In this document: positions 59,870-64,000 of the stretch, piece by piece | How positions within the stretch are numbered: the first letter of the stretch is position 1 | Layout of the letters: the number at the start of each line of letters is the position of its first letter | Assembly: GCA_030248065.1 (NCBI GenBank) | Contig: JASAMV010001452.1 | Span: 1-64,000 of the forward strand | Length of the DNA: 64,000 nt | From: Rhynchonema sp. JSB1_4 | Taxonomy: Eukaryota > Nematoda > Chromadorea > Monhysterida > Xyalidae | Reading direction: 5' to 3' | Made by a program: the position numbers and the translations under genes | The notes under the pieces: generated by a model | The model's database searches: none | What the model was told of the DNA's origin: nothing | The model's input: the letters and a program-made list of their open reading frames with translations, nothing else

Positions 59870-61195
59870 CCTGTGGTGGGGGTTGCGGTTCGGGTTAAAT
59901 TAATGGGGAAGGAAGGCAATTTGTGGGGACGGTTCTATTTTTTTTTGGATTTTAACCCATTTAGAGGGGGGGTTCAATTGATGGGGGCAGGTCGATTAAT
60001 GGCGGGTCCTATTTCCGACAAAATGGTGCCCACTTTAGCGCACTCGGAGAGGCTGATAGGAACTGTAGCAAAGGCGATGCCATCGGTGGCTTACGTACCT
60101 GAGGAATTTGAGGGAAGGGGTCGGCCGCGGCGGTTAGGTCTTCGGATAAAGGATTTTTAATATAGTTATCATGTGCGGAGTCATGCGAAAACCAAGCATT
60201 CACTCAGCTGGTCCGCAAATTTTGGGTAATTTAATGGGAAAAATTACTAATTGTATAGTGACTTTGGGCCTTCCGGTGAAAAGTTGATGCTTTTGACGCC
60301 AAAGCAGATCGGAAACGTACTGCTGGGGTTTAAATAACGACGGGGGAGCGCCAAGTGCAGCAGGTCAAACATCGGAAAAATATGTAGCGTAGCAGCTTAA
60401 CGGGGAATGCCTGCTGTACAGGGGGGGGGGGGTTGAGGCGCCCATCCAAATTCATCCCGTCCGCCCACGTCCAATAGTGATGGCAGTGCGCTCTTAATCC
60501 ACGCTGATCGTGGTGTCAAAGCACACGGAAGAAACAGGGACAATGGCATGAATTTTATTGTGTCTTTCTCAGAAGTGACGATGGAACGGAAGCGCGGGGC
60601 GCGGGGTGTTCGGGGCTTTAATTTGGATGGCGGTGGTCGCATATTACGAATTAACATGACAAATTCCAAAACTTCCTTCAAAATCAGGGTCGCGGGCGAA
60701 AACTGAATACCAGAGAAAATGACACCACTGTTTTTGTTGCAGCAAAGGACTTTTTTTCACACCCGTTCTTTTGATGCTGATTTAGATCGCTTTTTTCTTG
60801 TTGGAGTAACGGATGAAGGTGCCTAACAACGGACAGAGCGATTTGTCTGATTCCGACGAGGCATTTAACGCACTCTGCGATCTGCTAATCGCCCAAAATC
60901 CGGTGCCCGAAGCGCAGATAGTCGATCGGACAAAGGTGCAATCGTGTGCAGGCGAGGTTTTGCCCGACATTCACGGACAGCCGGTTGGTTCCGACGCAAC
61001 TTAATCAAAAACACCTAATAATTACTGTAAAAAACCTAACTAGACCCCCCCCGCGGAATAGTTCCGCCCCTCGGGATATCGATCGGAAATAACACCGGAT
61101 TTGGAAGGCTCTCGTTGAGAAACAAAAAATAATTTTAGAAACTGGAGTCAGTGAATTAACAGAGCCCCCCCCCCGTTCTATTTACCTTTTTACGG
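59870..61195. mobile_element. Transposon-derived block related to the 3.2-4.7 kb repeats
   Basis: The left part (59875-60025) repeats the junction 'ggggttcaattgatggggg...ggtc(g)attaatggcgggtcctatttccgacaa', seen at 4310-4370. The right part (61035-61195) is the reverse complement of 3670-3840, with 'gagccttccaa/ttccgg' and 'tcactga(c/t)cc' landmarks between C-runs. Between them are two short frames: 60681-60397 (-, Pro-rich) and 60813-61004 (+, starts MKVPNNGQSDLSDSDEAF). These may be remnants of element genes; neither is identified. Confidence 0.5.
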
Positions 61196-61233
61196 TGACT
61201 CGACGTTCGCTAAAGAGATGGAAGTAAAGTAGT

Positions 61234-61600
61234 GTGCACAGTGGATCAGAGGTGGGAATGGGGGGCCCGGTCATCTTGGCCTATCCCGGCCTGACCAGGT
61301 CAGGGGTTGGCCCGGCGCGGGTCGATCCGACGCTTTGGGCCGTGAGGCCCGGCCCGGGGCGGCCGGATTTGGAAAAAAGTCGGCCGGGCCCCGGCCGGAC
61401 GCGATTTTTTTCCGCACGACTATTTCCGATGACACCTCTTTTGGGCGAAAAGCGTGCCTTTTTACGTACAAAAAAACTGTCGAAGGATAAGTACGCTAAC
61501 GGGGGAACATTGGGCAAGGCGTACCGTGAAGGGACAACACACGGACCCCCCCCCCCCGTCCCCGAAATTGCACGTGCGAGACGTGGCAGATAATATGTGG
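61234..61600. repeat. GC-rich low-complexity segment
   Basis: The 'ggcccgg/ccgggcc' motif recurs with imperfect palindromes between about 61262 and 61400, followed by a C-run at 61547-61557. Open frames on both strands here (119 and 78 codons) result from GC content. Confidence 0.5.
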
Positions 61601-61752
61601 ACCAGAACTAAGTCAGAACTGTCATTTTATGGACTTCAGTAAAGTATGGGATGACTGATGCCCTGCCTGAGCTCGCATAAATTACCGTGGAAGACACGTT
61701 GACGGCGTAATCAATTTCCGATAATGCGACAGTCAGATTTCAGAGCGACTCG

Positions 61753-63871
61753 ATGGCGTCCAAACGCGGTGGGAAATCGAAAGGACCACAGCGCTCATGC
61801 CACGCTACCGATGTCAAACGGGAAAAATCTATCACGGACGAGTTGGGTCTGCTGAATCTGGCGTGTGAGTAAAAGTGTGGGACTGACGTTCGGTTTGTTC
61901 ATAGTATTCAAACACGTCTCATCGAGTAAGCTGGGCTGCAGTTCATGATCAGCCGTTAAAGCTTTGCAGTGCGCCAGGGCGACGTCTGCTTCGAGATGCA
62001 CACTGACCGCAACACACCGTTCACGCTGGCGCTACTGAAGGAGGGCGTCGCATTGGGCGAACCAAATCATTATATCGGTACGCAATGTTGCCTTTTTTTA
62101 ATTCTCACAGGCACGCGACATGACAATGACCTGGTGAAGTTTGCGAAAATTTTTTTCGTGCGATTAATTCGGTCCGGGACCTCATTATTTTTTTAAAAAC
62201 TAGATATATGCAAATGGACTCACTTATGTGCAGGCCTTTATGATCCGCGCAAAATATCGCTTTTTGTTCCACAAATAAATATTTGCGTTCGGTTGTCGCT
62301 TTCTTTTGTTCACGACACATGGTCTTGTGCCACCATTGGTTGAAAACAGATGAAACAGAGATCAATGTCAATCAGGATTCGAACAGGAGGCGTTAAAGAA
62401 AGGCTTCACGGTCAATAGGAAGATTTAAGAGCTTGTGACTAGCAAACGGCCTACACAAATGTTACCGTGGACCATGTGTCGCAGATATCCACCCAGACGT
62501 CAAGCAACTGTCAAACGATGACATCCAGAAGAAGCTCGACAATTGCGTGTCCGAGTATTTCAAAGCCGTCTCTCCACACATGGTTGTTCGTTTTCGTGAG
62601 CTGATGGCGTCTGGATTCTCAGGTCTCCGCGCCATGAAAGTCTACGGTGCTGCAAAATTCGACGACAAAAACTTCACGGTCGAGGTAAAGATGCCTTCTC
62701 TCACTTTCATTTGTGTGCTAAAAGTCGACGAAGAGCGTTGCTGCTTACACCGGTTGTGCCCATTGAGCGTCGGTGCTTAACTGTTGTTCATTCGGTGTCG
62801 GCCTGTCCGATGAGTTTCGTTCACATAAAAGAATGTACAGCATGTGCACCGCATTGTGGTATACATCACAGATGTTCTACTGCAATTCACCGGAGAAATC
62901 AGTCGAAGAGGCAGAGGTTATCGCATTGATGATGGTACCGACGTGTTTCGATATCGCGCTGTACTACATCGCGCAGCTGCTCTCGCATCCAACGGCGGTT
63001 AGTGTGCAGTCCCGTAGTTTTTGCTTGCACGCACATTGGCACATTGAGTAACGAATAATAACATCCTCTCGGTGTTGCATTTTATGATGCGGACGCGGAA
63101 GACAGGAAACCGTCGACACCGGTCGCGAATTACATTTTTCTCGCTAAACAGATAAAACTGCAATAATCAGGTTCAATTCGTTGAATGCGGTCTCTGCGAG
63201 CCGAAATTTATCGAACCGCTGATTCGACGCAGTTCAAACACATCGTTGCAATTCAACCTTGGTGTTGGCAATTTCGATTCGAAGAACGAATCAGTCGTGG
63301 ACAAACTGTCCACATTCTTCAGGACGGTCGACACTTTTGAAGCACCGGTGGAACTGCATGTACGTTGTCTTTAGTGCATTACGGAATCGCATGGTGGTGA
63401 TAATGAACGGCTCGATTGGCGTTACATGACTTGCTCTCAGACCTCCACGACAGATCTATGTCCAGCCTGCCGTTAAATCTTTTTAACCGCGTTACAATTT
63501 TGGAAAATCTTGATTGCTGCTCATGGTGCGTACACGTGAGCTCGCGTGTAATGGTGATTCTCCCAGACACACCTCTCGTGCAAGCGCTGCCTATGCATAT
63601 TGTAGCTAAACAGTTTTAAAAGGGTTGTTGGCACTTCTGTGTGTTAAACGATGGAGATTAAGCGTGAAAAATGTGATTCGTCAGGCTGGAGTACGTTATC
63701 ATTTTATCCTCGAATAAAACAACGTGTGCACTGCAGCTGACAGCCGAGTGTTGCGCAACCGACGATGTGGTGACACAGTTCGTCAATGTGTTCCTCGACA
63801 GTGGTCTACACCAACGCGTGGTGTCTCTGATCGTGGGCTTCGCCAGCATCGATGGTGCACTAATCGACATG
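61753..63871 (+). CDS. Unrecognised multi-exon protein, continues toward the right edge
   Basis: Exons 61753-61864, 61970-62077, 62111-about 62138, 62485-62684, 62872-62997, 63171-63363, 63441-63525 and 63685-63871 join in phase except around 62140-62485, where a small exon may be missing. It starts MASKRGGKSKGPQRS (basic) and continues with FEMHTDRNTPFTLALLK, KKLDNCVSEYFKAVSPH, LMMVPTCFDIALYYIAQLL, FVECGLCEPKFIEPLIR and CCATDDVVTQFVNVFLDSG. The product is mostly helical with scattered Cys. No signal peptide and no clear membrane segment is seen, and I recognise no family. The last donor (GTGGGC at 63872) implies more exons beyond 64000. Confidence 0.6.
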
Positions 63872-64000
63872 GTGGGCCTCATTACATTCTACCTTTTTTG
63901 TTTTTTTTTGTTTTAAAAAGAGTGAAAAAGTCAAAAATATCAGCTAATAGATACGGCCGTCGACTTTTTTTGGAATGTCTTGCAACACCGCACCCGCGCA

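Noticed and set aside
61234..61593. 119-codon + frame rich in Gly, Pro and Arg
   Set aside because: It is a by-product of the GGCCCGG low-complexity segment; the opposite strand is open as well.
1..64000. Prokaryotic or organellar gene content, CRISPR arrays, rRNA genes
   Set aside because: No long intact frames, no regularly spaced palindromic short repeats with unique spacers, and no recognisable rRNA core. The tandem arrays have diverged units rather than identical repeats with unique spacers. tRNA genes were not systematically searched and none was noticed.

Overview
This is a eukaryotic nuclear window. No long uninterrupted reading frames, operons or ribosome-binding sites are present. 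Protein signal occurs as short blocks bounded by GT...AG introns, mostly about 60-130 bases long, and the blocks join in consistent phase. Many 5' splice sites read GTGAGT, GTTAGT or the unusual GTTGGT. The organism cannot be named from sequence alone. A RING/B-box gene and an animal-style MULE transposase gene hint at a metazoan or a close protist relative, but this is inference. All gene models were joined by hand from splice signals, phase and protein motifs.

Layout. 1-11 kb is mainly repeats and unexplained DNA, with a near-identical inverted repeat at 3.2-4.2 kb. 11.3-19.7 kb (+) holds the clearest gene: a 16-exon Rad3/XPD-family DEAH helicase with Walker A, a DEAH box split by an intron, all four Fe-S cysteines and motifs III-VI. 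19.7-21.5 kb has duplicated repeat blocks. 21.5-23.0 kb (+) encodes an acidic protein. A TTAA-flanked inverted-repeat element lies at 23.4 kb. 24.9-32.6 kb (+) is a MULE-type transposase gene with a 1.5 kb foldback element in one intron. 33-36.5 kb has a duplicated segment, two small divergent genes and a 47-bp minisatellite. 36.8-41.1 kb is a satellite array.

From 41 kb the style changes to short genes. 41.2-42.6 kb (+) encodes a basic protein with GPGRP motifs. 43.4-49 kb (-) is a tandem family: four paralogous two-exon genes for roughly 96-110-residue helical proteins sharing one phase-1 intron, followed by two small zinc-binding, probably tail-anchored proteins. 49.8-50.8 kb (-) is an RPA32-like candidate. 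52.8-54.5 kb (+) is a six-exon beta-propeller gene with an LVIVP-like repeat. 54.9-55.9 kb (-) is an unknown gene. 56.4-59.1 kb (-) is TRIM-like. 59.9-61.2 kb is a transposon-derived block. 61.8-63.9 kb (+) is an unrecognised multi-exon gene running toward the right edge.

The Rad3-type helicase, the acidic protein and the transposase lie in the same orientation over 21 kb, which could reflect a large transposon or chance. Several repeat families share a core while carrying locus-specific flanking tags.
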